64,000 nucleotides of DNA from CAWBFD01 sp963788115 (GTDB taxonomy: Bacteria > Actinomycetota > Thermoleophilia > Solirubrobacterales > 70-9): positions 1-64,000 of the forward strand of contig CAWBFD010000004.1 of the NCBI GenBank assembly GCA_963788115.1. Direction: 5' to 3'. The notes under the pieces are model-generated. The model had not been told where the DNA came from, made no database searches, and saw only the letters and a list, made by a program, of their open reading frames with translations. Positions 19,213 to 28,055 of the stretch are shown here, piece after piece; position 1 is the first letter of the stretch, and every line of letters begins with the position of its first letter. Made by a program: the position numbers and the translations under genes.

Positions 19213-20244
19213 CTACGGAGCAAGCACGACCTTGGTCGCCTCGCGTCGGTCGAACAGCTCGTAGGCCCGCGGCGCCTCCTCCAGGCCGAGCCGGTGGCTG
19301 ATCAGCTCGGCGGGGTGGACCTCGCCCGCCGCGATCATCGCCAGCAGGAGCTCGCGGTCGTTGATCGGGTCGCCCATCGCGAAGCGGAGCGTGAGCTCGC
19401 CCTCGAACATCCGTCCCGCATCGAGCGGGTAGTCGGGCTCGAAGTGAGCGCCGACCACCGTGACCACGCCGCGGCCGCGGGCGAGGCCGAAGGCGGCATC
19501 GAGGGCCGGCTTCGCCCCGGCGGCCTCGATCACCACGTCGGCGCCCAAGCCGCCGGTCGCATCTGCGACCGCGTCGGCGGCGGAGTCGGGGTCCACCGCC
19601 TCGGCGCCGAGGCCGGCGGCAAGCTCGCGGCGGGCCTCGATCCCGTCGACCGCGATCACCCGCCGCGCCACCCGGCGGGCCAGCAGGATCGCCATCAGCC
19701 CCACCGTTCCGCAGCCGAGCACCGCGACGACATCCCCCACGTCGACGCCACCGCGCCGCACCGCGGACAGCCCCGTGGGGAGCATGTCGGCGACGAACAC
19801 CGCGTCGTCGTCGGCGACATCGTCCGGGATCGGCCACAGCGAGCGCTCCGCGTTCGGCGCGCGGACCAGGTCGGCTTGGCCGCCGTCGAGCCGCTCGTAG
19901 ACCCCGCTGTAGCCGAACAGCGCCCGGTTCTCGCACTGCATCGGGCGACCGGAGCGACAGTGCGTGCAGGTGCCGTCGGAGACCATGCTCGCGTTCACGA
20001 CCCGTTGTCCGGGCCGCAGCGCCCGCACCCCCTCGCCGACCTCGCGCACGACGCCGACCCACTCGTGGCCGGGAATCGTCCCCGCCTCGAAGCCCGGTGT
20101 GTGGCCGTGGTAGGGAAAGAGGTCGGCCCCGCAGATCGCCGTCTTCGTGACCTCGACCACGGCGTCGGTCGGCTCCTGGACGCCGGGCTCGGGCGCCTCG
20201 TCGAGCTCGATCCGCTCCGGTCCCTGGATCCTGACCGCCTTCAT
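19213..20244 (-). CDS. Zinc-dependent alcohol dehydrogenase, candidate 4-pyridoxate dehydrogenase
   Basis: The 343-residue MDR-family protein has the catalytic zinc ligands (CGAD near residue 39, GHEW near 63) and the NAD-binding motif VLGCGTVGLMA. The structural zinc loop reads SDGTCTHCRSGRPMQC: an Asp stands where the first of four cysteines is usual. The ATG overlaps the VOC stop as ATGA. In B6 pathway I, 4-pyridoxate is oxidised at its 5-hydroxymethyl group to FHMPC by a dehydrogenase with no obvious counterpart here. This alcohol dehydrogenase is the best local candidate, by inference. It could equally oxidise pyridoxine to pyridoxal. Confidence 0.8.
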   Translation of the reverse strand: MKAVRIQGPERIELDEAPEPGVQEPTDAVVEVTKTAICGADLFPYHGHTPGFEAGTIPGHEWVGVVREVGEGVRALRPGQRVVNASMVSDGTCTHCRSGRPMQCENRALFGYSGVYERLDGGQADLVRAPNAERSLWPIPDDVADDDAVFVADMLPTGLSAVRRGGVDVGDVVAVLGCGTVGLMAILLARRVARRVIAVDGIEARRELAAGLGAEAVDPDSAADAVADATGGLGADVVIEAAGAKPALDAAFGLARGRGVVTVVGAHFEPDYPLDAGRMFEGELTLRFAMGDPINDRELLLAMIAAGEVHPAELISHRLGLEEAPRAYELFDRREATKVVLAP

Positions 20245-20643
20245 GCCGGCTGCTCCAGCTCGACCAGGTAGCGGTCGGGGTCGATCGCGAAGCAGCGGGC
20301 GCCGCCCCACGGCGGCGAGAACGGCTCGGCGAGGAACCCAACCCCCTCGGCACTGCAGCTCCTCGTAGGAGCGGCGGCAGTCGGTCACCTCGAGCACGAG
20401 CACGACCTGAAGCCGCGACGAGTCCTCCGGCGCCGTCATCAGCACCCCCGGCCGGTCCTCGGCGGGATGGCTCTGCTCGGCCAGCGAGAGGCGTGCGCCG
20501 GCCAGGGTGAGGGTGGCGTAGGGCGGGTCGTCGTAGCTCGCCTCGAGCTCGAACCCGAGCCGGTCGCGATACCAGGCGACCGAGGCCTCGACGTCGGCGA
20601 CGGCGAGGATCGCGCCCGCCCGGGTGGTGACTGGGGCGGCCAT
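20241..20643 (-). CDS. VOC-superfamily (glyoxalase/dioxygenase-fold) protein, one frameshift
   Basis: About 133 residues after removing one extra base in the C5 run at 20342-20346. The paired beta-alpha-beta-beta-beta modules are visible (AILAVADVEASVAWYRDRLGF, then CFAIDPDRYLVELEQ). Corrected, the stop overlaps the next gene as ATGA, and the start overlaps the SDR stop as TGATG, which confirms the reading. VOC proteins include glyoxalases, extradiol dioxygenases and binding proteins. Metal ligands cannot be assigned with confidence. Its place in the operon suggests a role on an intermediate of pyridine degradation, which is inference only. Confidence 0.72.
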
Positions 20644-21377
20644 CAATGACGGGTGTGGCCGCCGTCGACCACGACCATCTGGCCCGTCACCCACTCCGCC
20701 TCCTCCGAGCACAGAAAGGCGACCATGGGGGCGATGTCGGCCGACTCGGCCCGGCGGGGGATCGCCTGCAGGGTCTGCACGAACTCGAACGCCTCCTTGT
20801 GGGGGCTGTCGAGGACCCCCTCGGTCGCGGTCAACCCCGGTGCGACGGCGTTGACGGTGATCCCGCGGGGCCCCAGCTCGGTGGCGAGGGCTCGGGTGAA
20901 CCCCCAGACGCCGCCCTTCGCCGCCACGTAGGCGGCCATGTTCGGCGTCCCCGCGAGGATCGTGTTCGAGACGATGTTGACGATCCGGCCGTACCCGGCG
21001 TCGCGCATCGGCGCGTCGACCGCGCGGGCGCAGAGGTAGACGCCGGTGAGGTTGGTGTCGATGATCTTTCGCCAGTGGTCGAGGTCGACCTCGTCCCAGG
21101 AGATGAACGGGACGATCGCCGCGTTGTTGACCAGGGCGTCGACCTTGCCATGCTCTTCGAGCACCGCGCTGACCATGGCGTTCACCGATTCCTCGGATGA
21201 CACGTCGCATTCGATCGCCTGTCCGCGCTCGAGCGAATCGGCCGCCTCCTCGGCGCCCTCCGCGTTGACGTCGGCGACCGCGACGGTGGCGCCCTCGGCG
21301 TCGAGCTTCTCTGCGATCGCCCGGCCGATGCCCTGGGCGGCTCCCGTGACGATCGCGACCCGGTCCTCGAGATTCAT
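20643..21377 (-). CDS. Pyridoxal 4-dehydrogenase (SDR family)
   Basis: The 244-residue short-chain dehydrogenase has the NAD motif TGAAQGIG (11-18), NNAA (84-87) and the catalytic triad Ser137, Tyr150, Lys154 (YVAAK). Long blocks agree with what I recall of the Mesorhizobium loti pyridoxal 4-dehydrogenase, such as IVPF.WD.VDLDHWRKIID, AGTPNMAAYVAAKGG and SPH.EAF.FV..LQA. The M. loti enzyme oxidises pyridoxal (as its hemiacetal) to 4-pyridoxolactone with NAD. The lactonase that uses this product is the neighbouring gene, 36 bp upstream in the same operon, which supports the specific function beyond the general SDR call. Confidence 0.85.
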   Translation of the reverse strand: MNLEDRVAIVTGAAQGIGRAIAEKLDAEGATVAVADVNAEGAEEAADSLERGQAIECDVSSEESVNAMVSAVLEEHGKVDALVNNAAIVPFISWDEVDLDHWRKIIDTNLTGVYLCARAVDAPMRDAGYGRIVNIVSNTILAGTPNMAAYVAAKGGVWGFTRALATELGPRGITVNAVAPGLTATEGVLDSPHKEAFEFVQTLQAIPRRAESADIAPMVAFLCSEEAEWVTGQMVVVDGGHTRH

Positions 21378-21413
21378 CTCATGCCTCCTGTCTGGCGTTA
21401 GCGGTCCCGTCCA

Positions 21414-22166
21414 CTAGTAGTGGTCCGGCGCGTGCTTGTAGGACTCCCACTCCTCCATGTCGTGGGTGAGGAAGACCTCCGCGTCGAGTCGCTCGGCGAG
21501 GTGCTTCATCTTGCGCAGTGAGGCGAAGTTCGCCGTCGGGTCGTTGTGGAACCCGGAGATCAGCTCCTTCTCCCACGTCTCCTTCGTGTACGTGACGTCG
21601 GCTGGGAAGAGCATGGGGGCCCGTCCCTCCTTCTCGAGGATCAGCGAGTAGTGGCCGACCGTGTGGCCGGGGGTGAACAGGAGCCTGATCCCGTCGGCGA
21701 AGTCGACCTCGTCTCCCTCGAGCCAGCGGTAGGCGGAGTCAGGACGATGGAAGACCTTGTCCGCGTAGCCGAGGCGCTCGAACGGCTCCGGGACCAGGCA
21801 GTGGCGGAGGTCCTCCTTTGCCACCCAGGTCACGGCATCCGGGAGGTGGCGCTGGCCCCCGCAGTGGTCGAAGTGAAGGTGCGAGTTGATCACGGCGGTC
21901 ACGTCGGACGGCCCGAAGCCGCACCTCTCGAGCTGCGCCGGCAGGGTCTGCTCCTCGGTCTGATCGGGTTGCTCGAAGGCCAGGAACTCCTCCACCGTCC
22001 CCCGGTCGTAGCCGGAGTCGAACAGGAAGAGCCCGTCCGTGTGCTCGATCAGCACGCTGTAGACGGGGAAGCGGATCGGATTCCCGGCGTCGATGTTCCA
22101 CATGATGTGGGAGCGATCGATGACCAGGCTCCCGGAGTCCAGCAGCCACACTCGGTCCACACCCAT
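21414..22166 (-). CDS. 4-Pyridoxolactonase (metallo-beta-lactamase fold)
   Basis: The 250-residue protein holds the dizinc site: HLHFDH (His96, His98, Asp100, His101), His168 in FTPGHTVGHYS, Asp190 and His235. The N-terminal block (LLD.GSLV.D..H..WN and RFPVYS.LIEH) and the C-terminal SHD/THD segment match the M. loti 4-pyridoxolactonase as I recall it, and that enzyme has a similar length. It hydrolyses 4-pyridoxolactone to 4-pyridoxic acid. AHL lactonases share the fold, but the conserved N-terminal block and the adjacent pyridoxal dehydrogenase and FHMPC dehydrogenase favour the B6 assignment. Confidence 0.87.
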   Translation of the reverse strand: MGVDRVWLLDSGSLVIDRSHIMWNIDAGNPIRFPVYSVLIEHTDGLFLFDSGYDRGTVEEFLAFEQPDQTEEQTLPAQLERCGFGPSDVTAVINSHLHFDHCGGQRHLPDAVTWVAKEDLRHCLVPEPFERLGYADKVFHRPDSAYRWLEGDEVDFADGIRLLFTPGHTVGHYSLILEKEGRAPMLFPADVTYTKETWEKELISGFHNDPTANFASLRKMKHLAERLDAEVFLTHDMEEWESYKHAPDHY

Positions 22167-22177
22167 CTTTCTCCTCC

Positions 22178-23111
22178 TCAGACGTCCTGTTGGTCGAGTG
22201 TCTTGCGGACCGCGACCAGCGCCGCCGCCCGCTTCTTGGGCAGCTCGGCGAGCTGATCTTCCGAGTAATCGAACAAGCCGCCACCCGTCTTCAGCCCGAG
22301 CTTGCCCTCACCGGTCAACCTGGTGATCGTCTCCGAGACCCCCGACTCGGTCGAGAGGTCGGAGTTGAGGTAGCTGCCGACGCTCTCGTAGATGTCGAGC
22401 CCGGCGACGTCGAGGAGCTGCATCGGCGGGATCACGGCGAGCTTGTAGCCGATGCCCCACTTGACGTTTAGGTCGAGCTCCTCCGGGTCGATGACGCCCT
22501 CGTCGACGAGGGCAAGGCACTCGCGCATGATCGCGTAGAGGACGCGGTTCTCGACGAACCCGGGGACCTCCTTGCGGAGCAGGCTGGGGTAGTAGCCGAG
22601 GCGCTCGATCAGCGCGCTCGCCGCCGCGACCGTCTCCTCGCTCGTCCGCGTCGCCGGGGATCACCTCGATCATCGGGATCAGGTGCGGCGGGTTCGACCA
22701 GTGCATGCCGATCACCCGCTCTGGGTGATCGAGACCCTCGGCGATCTTGGTGATCGGGATGCCGGAGGTGTTCGAGCTGAGCACGGCATCGTCGCTCACG
22801 TGCTGCTCGAACTGGCCGAACATCTCCTGCTTCAGCTCGAGCTTCTCGGGAACGGCCTCGAGCACCACGTCCACCCCGTCCAGCGCCGCCGCCAGGTCGC
22901 CCTCGAAGCGGATCCCCCCGCCGTCCGCTCGCTCGCCGCCGAGGCGCTCGAGGACGCCGCGCGCGAGCTCCACGCCCTGCTTCGCCCGCTCGAGCGCCTC
23001 CTCGGAGACGTCATAGAGAGTCACCTCGAGGCCGGCGCGCTCAAGCACCGCGCCCATCCCCGGCCCCATGGTCCCGGTGCCGATCACCGCGGCGCTCCTC
23101 AACTCGCTCAT
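22178..23111 (-). CDS. FHMPC 5-dehydrogenase (3-hydroxyacyl-CoA dehydrogenase family), one frameshift
   Basis: After removing one extra base near 22646 the product is about 310 residues, close to the M. loti enzyme. The Rossmann motif is VIGTGTMGPG. NTSGIPITKIAE, GMHWSNPPHLIPMIEVI, EVPGFVENRVLYAIMRE and WGIGYKLAVI follow, and all resemble the M. loti 5-formyl-3-hydroxy-2-methylpyridine-4-carboxylate dehydrogenase rather than fatty-acid enzymes. That enzyme oxidises the 5-aldehyde to the 4,5-dicarboxylate with NAD. The start ATG at 23111 overlaps the stop of the molybdenum subunit gene as ATGA. A plain 3-hydroxybutyryl-CoA dehydrogenase is the alternative, made unlikely by the context. Confidence 0.85.
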
Positions 23112-25417
23112 CTCAGGCGTGCCTCCTTGGTCTCGTTGATTCGCCGCCACACCCGCTCGGGCGTGAACGGAAGCTCGGTCATGGGGACGCCGGCGTCGGC
23201 GAGCGCGGTCGCGATCGCGGCCGGCGTCGCCGCCTGGGCGCCCTCCCCGCAGCCCTTCGCCCCGTAGGGGCCCGGGCCGTCGGCGTTCTCGACCAGGATC
23301 CCCTCCATCCGCGCCGGCATGTCCTCGACCCTCGGGACGCGGTAGTCGAGGAGGGTGTCGTTGGTGAGGAACCCGTCCCGGTAGACCATCTCCTCGAACA
23401 GGGCCATGCCGATCCCCTGCAGGACGGCCCCCTCGTCCTGGCGCTCCACCAGCAGGGGATTGATCGCCTTCCCCACGTCCGCGATCGTCGCCACCCGCTC
23501 GATGCCGACGCGACCGGTTTCGGGGTCGACGCCGACCTCGGCGGCGGCGACGCACACCTCCCAGAACACCGGGCCCTCGGCGTATGAGCCGCTGCCCTGC
23601 TCGGGACGGACCTCACCCTCGCCGACCAGCTCGCCGCCGACAAAGCCGAAGCGCTCGGCGATGAGCTCCACGTAGGTGGCTTCGCGCCCGGACCCGCGCA
23701 CGGCCCCGTCCCCGACCTCGAGGCCGGCGCGGCCGACCGCCCATGCGGCCGCGGCGGTCTCGAGGAGGCGCTCGCGAAGGTCGGCCGCCGCGCGCTGGAC
23801 GGCGAGGCCGGCGAGCGTGGTCGAGCGGCTCGCCCCGGTCGAGCGGTCATACGGCGTGAACCGGGTATCGGCCCCCTGCACCGTCACCCGCTCGACGTCG
23901 ATCGCGAGCTCCTGGGCGGCGATCTGGGCCATCACCGTGCGGGCTCCCTGGCCCATCTCGGTGGTGCCGACGTTGACCTCGACGGTGCCGTCGGCCTCCA
24001 TGCGCACGCCGGCCCGTGAGACCGGATGCGCGCCCGCCGCCAGCAGGCCGACCGCGACGCCGCGCCCGGTCCACTCGCCCTTGGGCTCCCCCCAGCCGAC
24101 CGCCGCCGCTGCCTTCTCCACGTCACCGACGAGGTCGGCGTCGAGCGGCTTGCCGGTGCCATCCGGGCGCACCGGCTGACCCGGGCGGAGCAGATTCCGC
24201 CGCCGGAGCTCGAGCGGGTCCAGCCCGGCCTGGCGGGCCAGCTCGTCGACCTGCATCTCTCCGATCCATTGCAGGTGGGCGGCGCCGAACGCTCGGTAGG
24301 AGCCGGCCGGAGCGGTGTTCGAGTAGACGCAGCTGGCGTCGACGTGAACGGCCTCCCACGCATAGGGGCCCGGGGCCGCGTCGCCGGCCGTCGCGCAGAC
24401 ACGCGGGCCGTTGTCGGCGTAGGCGCCCGTGTCGAGCCACAGCCGCACGCTTCGGGACACCAAGTTGCCCTCGGCGGTCGCCGTGGTCTTCATCCGGCAG
24501 CGCATGCCGTGACGCCGGGTCGTCACCATCGACTCGTCGACCCGGTTCTGGATCCGCACCGGGCGCCCCGCCTTCCAGGAGAGCGCCGCCGTGATCGGCT
24601 CCATCTTCGTGTAGCTCTTCGAGCCGAAGCCGCCGCCGAGGTAGGGGACGATCACCCGCACTCTGCCGATCGGCAGGTTGAACAGGTCCGCGATCTCGGC
24701 CCTGACCAGGAAGGGGTGCTGGCATGAGGCCCAGAGCGTGATCTCCCCGTCGCCGAAGTCGGCGATCACGGTGTGGGTCTCCATCGCGTACTGGTAGACC
24801 GCCGGGTAGTCGTACTCGCCCTCCACGGTGAGCTCGGCCTCCGCCTCGGCGAGCTCGACCGAGCCGGCATCGAGGCGATAGCGGTAACACACGTTTCCCT
24901 CCCGCTCGGGCAGCTTGCCGAGCCCGTGGAAGAGCCCGGGACGGAGCTCGCCGTCGTGGATCAGCGGCGCGTCGTCGGCGATTGCGTCGGCAATCGTGCC
25001 GAGCACCGGCCGGTCCTCGTACTCGACCACGATCTCGTGAATCGCCGCCTCCGCCGTGGCCTCGTCCTCCGCCGCCACGGCGGCGAGCGGCTCGCCCTGA
25101 AAGCGCACGCGGTCCATTGCCAGGACGGGCCGGTCCTTGATCGCGTGGCCCCAGTACGGATCGAAGTCCGCGAGGTCGGGCCCGACCAGGACCGCGAGCA
25201 CGCCGGGCATCTCCTCGGCCGCCGAGGTGTCGATCGAGGCGATTCGCGCGTGCGGCACCCCGGCGCGGAGCACCTTGCCGTGGAGCATCCGGGGCACGTT
25301 GATGTCGCCGCTGAACTGCGCGCGGCCGCGGATCTTCTCGGCGGCGTCCTTTCTTCTCTCCGAGCGCCCGATCCGATCGGCGGTCTCGGTGGGCGCGGCG
25401 GTCCCCGGCGGGCTCAT
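23108..25417 (-). CDS. Molybdenum hydroxylase, molybdopterin-binding large subunit
   Basis: The 769-residue protein belongs to the xanthine dehydrogenase / CO dehydrogenase large-subunit family. Visible motifs are YLGGGFGSKSY (cofactor binding), TEMGQGARTVMAQIAAQ and the active-site Glu in AKGCGEGAQ (about residue 725). The start overlaps the 2Fe-2S subunit stop by 4 nt and its stop overlaps the FHMPC dehydrogenase start as ATGA. No FAD subunit lies beside it; the matching one is probably at 36782-37657 on the other arm of the divergent cluster. Such enzymes hydroxylate N-heteroaromatic rings next to nitrogen, or oxidise aldehydes. A pyridine-ring hydroxylation is inferred from context. Confidence 0.85.
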   Translation of the reverse strand: MSPPGTAAPTETADRIGRSERRKDAAEKIRGRAQFSGDINVPRMLHGKVLRAGVPHARIASIDTSAAEEMPGVLAVLVGPDLADFDPYWGHAIKDRPVLAMDRVRFQGEPLAAVAAEDEATAEAAIHEIVVEYEDRPVLGTIADAIADDAPLIHDGELRPGLFHGLGKLPEREGNVCYRYRLDAGSVELAEAEAELTVEGEYDYPAVYQYAMETHTVIADFGDGEITLWASCQHPFLVRAEIADLFNLPIGRVRVIVPYLGGGFGSKSYTKMEPITAALSWKAGRPVRIQNRVDESMVTTRRHGMRCRMKTTATAEGNLVSRSVRLWLDTGAYADNGPRVCATAGDAAPGPYAWEAVHVDASCVYSNTAPAGSYRAFGAAHLQWIGEMQVDELARQAGLDPLELRRRNLLRPGQPVRPDGTGKPLDADLVGDVEKAAAAVGWGEPKGEWTGRGVAVGLLAAGAHPVSRAGVRMEADGTVEVNVGTTEMGQGARTVMAQIAAQELAIDVERVTVQGADTRFTPYDRSTGASRSTTLAGLAVQRAAADLRERLLETAAAAWAVGRAGLEVGDGAVRGSGREATYVELIAERFGFVGGELVGEGEVRPEQGSGSYAEGPVFWEVCVAAAEVGVDPETGRVGIERVATIADVGKAINPLLVERQDEGAVLQGIGMALFEEMVYRDGFLTNDTLLDYRVPRVEDMPARMEGILVENADGPGPYGAKGCGEGAQAATPAAIATALADAGVPMTELPFTPERVWRRINETKEARLR

Positions 25418-25878
25418 CGCCCGTCCTCGACCAGTGCTTCGGCGGCCTCCACGATCGCCTTGTACCCGGTACAGCGGCAGACGCTGCCGTCGAGCCCCGC
25501 CAGCACGTCCTCGCGGCCGCGCAGCTCGCCGGCGTCGCGGAGCGCCTTCAGGGTGAGCACGAAGCCTGGTGTGCAGAATCCGCACTGAAGCGCCGCGCGG
25601 TCGGTGAACGCGCGCTCGAACTCGTCGAACTCCGGGCTCTCGGCGAAACCCTCGATCGTCAGCACCTCGCGCCCGTCCGCGTCGCAGGTCAGGAACGTGC
25701 ACGAGCTCACCGGCTCGCCGTCGACCAGCACCGTGCAGGTCCCGCACACCTGGACGTCGCAGGACCGCTTCGCCCCAGTGAGGCCGAGCCGCTCCCGCAG
25801 AGTGTCGAGCAGGAGTTCCTGCGGGGGAGTCGAGAGCTCTCGCGGGGCGCCGTTGACGACGATCCGCGTCGCCACCAT
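25414..25878 (-). CDS. Molybdenum hydroxylase, 2Fe-2S small subunit
   Basis: The 154-residue protein has both iron-sulfur clusters of this family: a plant-ferredoxin-type site (Cys40, Cys45, Cys48, Cys60 in CDVQVCGTC and SSC) and a helical-bundle site (Cys99, Cys102, Cys134, Cys136 in QCGFCTPGF and CRCTGY). It transfers electrons from the molybdenum centre to the FAD subunit. Its start directly abuts the upstream stop and its end overlaps the large-subunit start by 4 nt, so the two are translationally coupled. Confidence 0.92.
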   Translation of the reverse strand: MVATRIVVNGAPRELSTPPQELLLDTLRERLGLTGAKRSCDVQVCGTCTVLVDGEPVSSCTFLTCDADGREVLTIEGFAESPEFDEFERAFTDRAALQCGFCTPGFVLTLKALRDAGELRGREDVLAGLDGSVCRCTGYKAIVEAAEALVEDGR

Positions 25879-26643
25879 CTATCTCTCCATCCCGTCGTCG
25901 AGGCCGCGCCGGCGCATCTCGCGAAGCCACGCCTGCCAGTACTCGGCGACCAGCCCGTCGTTGTACTTGTGCCGGTTGAGCTCGCCGATCAGCACCGGCT
26001 CGATCGGGCGGGCGCTGCCCAGCGTGGCCGCGATCGACTGCACCATCACCGCTCGCTCGAGGGTGACGGCCGCCAGCACCATCCACGGCAGGTCGCGGTG
26101 CGCGACCAGCACGCCGTGGTTTCGCAGCAGGACCACGGAGCGCTGGTCGCCCAATGCCTCCGCCACCTCGGAGCCCTGCTCGGCCTCGGTGATCAGGTCC
26201 GGGCTGCCGTCATAGACGGCGACGCCATGGTCGAACATCACCGCGTCATGGGTGAGGTGGATGAGCTCTGCGTCTGTCGAGGCGAAGGCGGTGGCGTAGG
26301 GCGGGTGGCCGTGGACGATCGCGCCGACATCGTCGCGGCGGCGGTAGACCTCGGTGTGGAGCACGGCCTCCAGGTGCATGTCGTCGGAGGCGTCGCGGAG
26401 GTCGGCGCCGATCTCGAACTCGATCACGTCGGCGGGCGTGACCTCGGCCAGCGTCACCCCGCGGCGCTTGATCCACATGCGCTCGGGATGGTCGCGGTCG
26501 CGCGCGCTCACGTGCCCGAGCGTCAGGTCCTGGTAGCCCTCGCTGGCCAGGATCCGGCAGGCCCATGCCACCCGGGCGCGGAGGTCGTCCCTGGGGCCGG
26601 CTCCGCCCCGGTTGGCCTCGGTGGCCGTCTCCGGCGGAGCCAT
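25879..26643 (-). CDS. Class II aldolase-fold protein, probable HMPDC 4-decarboxylase
   Basis: The 254-residue protein has the class II aldolase/adducin metal-site pattern: His111 and His113 in VHGHPPYA, His176 in RNHGVLV, and a conserved Glu92 (LEAVLH). In M. loti the decarboxylase that turns 3-hydroxy-2-methylpyridine-4,5-dicarboxylate into the 5-carboxylate is a member of this fold. All the preceding enzymes of that route lie in this operon, so the assignment is strong by context but less certain from sequence alone. L-fuculose-phosphate aldolase-type activity is the alternative, with no sugar genes nearby. Confidence 0.72.
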   Translation of the reverse strand: MAPPETATEANRGGAGPRDDLRARVAWACRILASEGYQDLTLGHVSARDRDHPERMWIKRRGVTLAEVTPADVIEFEIGADLRDASDDMHLEAVLHTEVYRRRDDVGAIVHGHPPYATAFASTDAELIHLTHDAVMFDHGVAVYDGSPDLITEAEQGSEVAEALGDQRSVVLLRNHGVLVAHRDLPWMVLAAVTLERAVMVQSIAATLGSARPIEPVLIGELNRHKYNDGLVAEYWQAWLREMRRRGLDDGMER

Positions 26644-26647
26644 CCGC

Positions 26648-27010
26648 TCAGCGCCGCTCGGTCGGCGGGTAGTCCGGATGGGGGAACCCGAACACCATCA
26701 CGACGTCCTCGTCGGAGTCGTTGACCACCGCATGCCATGTTCCGGGTTGGATGTGGAGGGCATCCCCCATCTCGAAGCGGACCCCGCCGCCGTCGGTGTC
26801 GAGGCGCCCGGCGCCGCTCACCACATATGCGACCTCCTCGGTCTCGTGCGAGACGCTCGCCGTCGCCGAGCCCGGCTTGAACACCGAGTACCCGATCGAG
26901 CTCGCGTTGCCGCCCACCCGCCCCTCGGTCACCAGCATCCGACTCCAGCTCCCGCCAGGAAGCTCGATCGGCTCGACGGTCTCGAGGGGGACGACACTCA
27001 CTTGGCTCAT
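26648..27010 (-). CDS. Small cupin protein in B6 cluster
   Basis: Starting at ATG 27010 the product has 120 residues forming one cupin barrel. The metal-site motifs are only partly kept: SHETEEVAYVVSGAGRL supplies His and Glu, and GDALHIQPGTWHAVVN supplies the second-motif His. Cupins of this size can be dioxygenases, isomerases or sensors. It lies between the M29-like and class II aldolase genes with gaps of 35 and 4 bp, so it is part of the operon. Its job is unknown. Confidence 0.75.
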   Translation of the reverse strand: MSQVSVVPLETVEPIELPGGSWSRMLVTEGRVGGNASSIGYSVFKPGSATASVSHETEEVAYVVSGAGRLDTDGGGVRFEMGDALHIQPGTWHAVVNDSDEDVVMVFGFPHPDYPPTERR

Positions 27011-27045
27011 CGATACCTCGCTTGGGCTAGCGACGAAGTCGCGCG

Positions 27046-28050
27046 TCACAGCGCCCACTCCCCGTCCTTCACGATCCAGCTGCCGTCGTCGACGATCTGC
27101 AGGCTGGCGTTGAGGATCACCCCGTCGAGGTGCAGCTTGGAGACGTTCTGGCCGCCCGGGTAGGCGAGGTGGTTGTCGCCGAGCGCGAAGTGCACGGTGC
27201 CAACCCGGCCCTTCTCCGACGGGGTGCCGAACGGCGCCACCTCCGAGACCCCGAACGCGAACTCGCCCGCGACGTCCGCGTTCTCGACCCCGTCGATCAC
27301 CTCACGGAGACGGCCGGCCTCGTCGCCACCCTCGATCGAGACGGCGCGACCCTTCTCCATCTTCCAGGTGATCGGCTCTGCGACCTGGCCCTCGAGGCCG
27401 ATCCCGAGCATCACTCCGTCGACGACGATGGTGCCCTCGGTGCGGTCCTCGACCGCGGCGAAGGCCACCTCCGCCCACAGCGGCAGCGGACCCATCATCT
27501 GCCCGCGCCTCTTGATCGAGGTCACCTCGAGCGACGGCCGCCCCTCGATCGAGACCCTGACGTCGGTCCCGGCGGGAGAGGTGACGTGGCATTCCTTCTT
27601 GCCCTCGAGCGCAGCCATCGCGTCCTTCGCCCGCTGCGTCGCCGCGTGGATCTTCTCCACCGTCAGCCCCCACTCCCCCATCCCCGGCTCGACCGAGCAG
27701 ATCTTGGCGTTGTTCTCAACGGACTGCTTGACGGCCGGGACGTGCGCGAACCGGTTCGCCCACTCGAGGTTGGTGACGATGATGATCTCGTCGGAGTTGA
27801 CCATCGCCTCGTGCAGGTTGCGAGGGGGCTCCATCGGGAAGTGGGTGTCGGCGCGACCCCGCTTCACCTGAGCCTCGTTGTCCATGATCACCGGCCAGGC
27901 GCCGCGGTCGAGCGCGACCGAGGCCAGGGCGTCGGCCTCCCCCCGGTGCTCGTTGTCGCAGATGACGGTCACGACGTCGTCGTCCTCGACGGACATGCAG
28001 ACGTCGACGACCAGCTCTGCGTCCTTGCGGATCTCCTCGGGACTGGGCAT
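27046..28050 (-). CDS. M29 aminopeptidase-fold metalloprotein, possible NicX-like ring-cleaving dioxygenase
   Basis: The 334-residue protein resembles the M29 (aminopeptidase T) family, to which the nicotinate-pathway dioxygenase NicX is related. Candidate metal ligands are His287 (TVHFALGDN), His307 and Asp309 (KLHLDG), with Glu270 nearby. NicX uses a His/His-x-Asp set to bind iron and open 2,5-dihydroxypyridine, while M29 peptidases use extra Glu residues, so the motifs do not settle the function. Its spacing between ligands is closer to M29 peptidases than to NicX. Its position in a pyridine-degradation operon favours ring opening as a hypothesis. Confidence 0.65.
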   Translation of the reverse strand: MPSPEEIRKDAELVVDVCMSVEDDDVVTVICDNEHRGEADALASVALDRGAWPVIMDNEAQVKRGRADTHFPMEPPRNLHEAMVNSDEIIIVTNLEWANRFAHVPAVKQSVENNAKICSVEPGMGEWGLTVEKIHAATQRAKDAMAALEGKKECHVTSPAGTDVRVSIEGRPSLEVTSIKRRGQMMGPLPLWAEVAFAAVEDRTEGTIVVDGVMLGIGLEGQVAEPITWKMEKGRAVSIEGGDEAGRLREVIDGVENADVAGEFAFGVSEVAPFGTPSEKGRVGTVHFALGDNHLAYPGGQNVSKLHLDGVILNASLQIVDDGSWIVKDGEWAL

Positions 28051-28055
28051 CTCGA

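Noticed and set aside
21414..22166. Quorum-quenching AHL lactonase
   Set aside because: It shares the metallo-beta-lactamase fold, but the N-terminal block and the neighbours specifically match 4-pyridoxolactonase.
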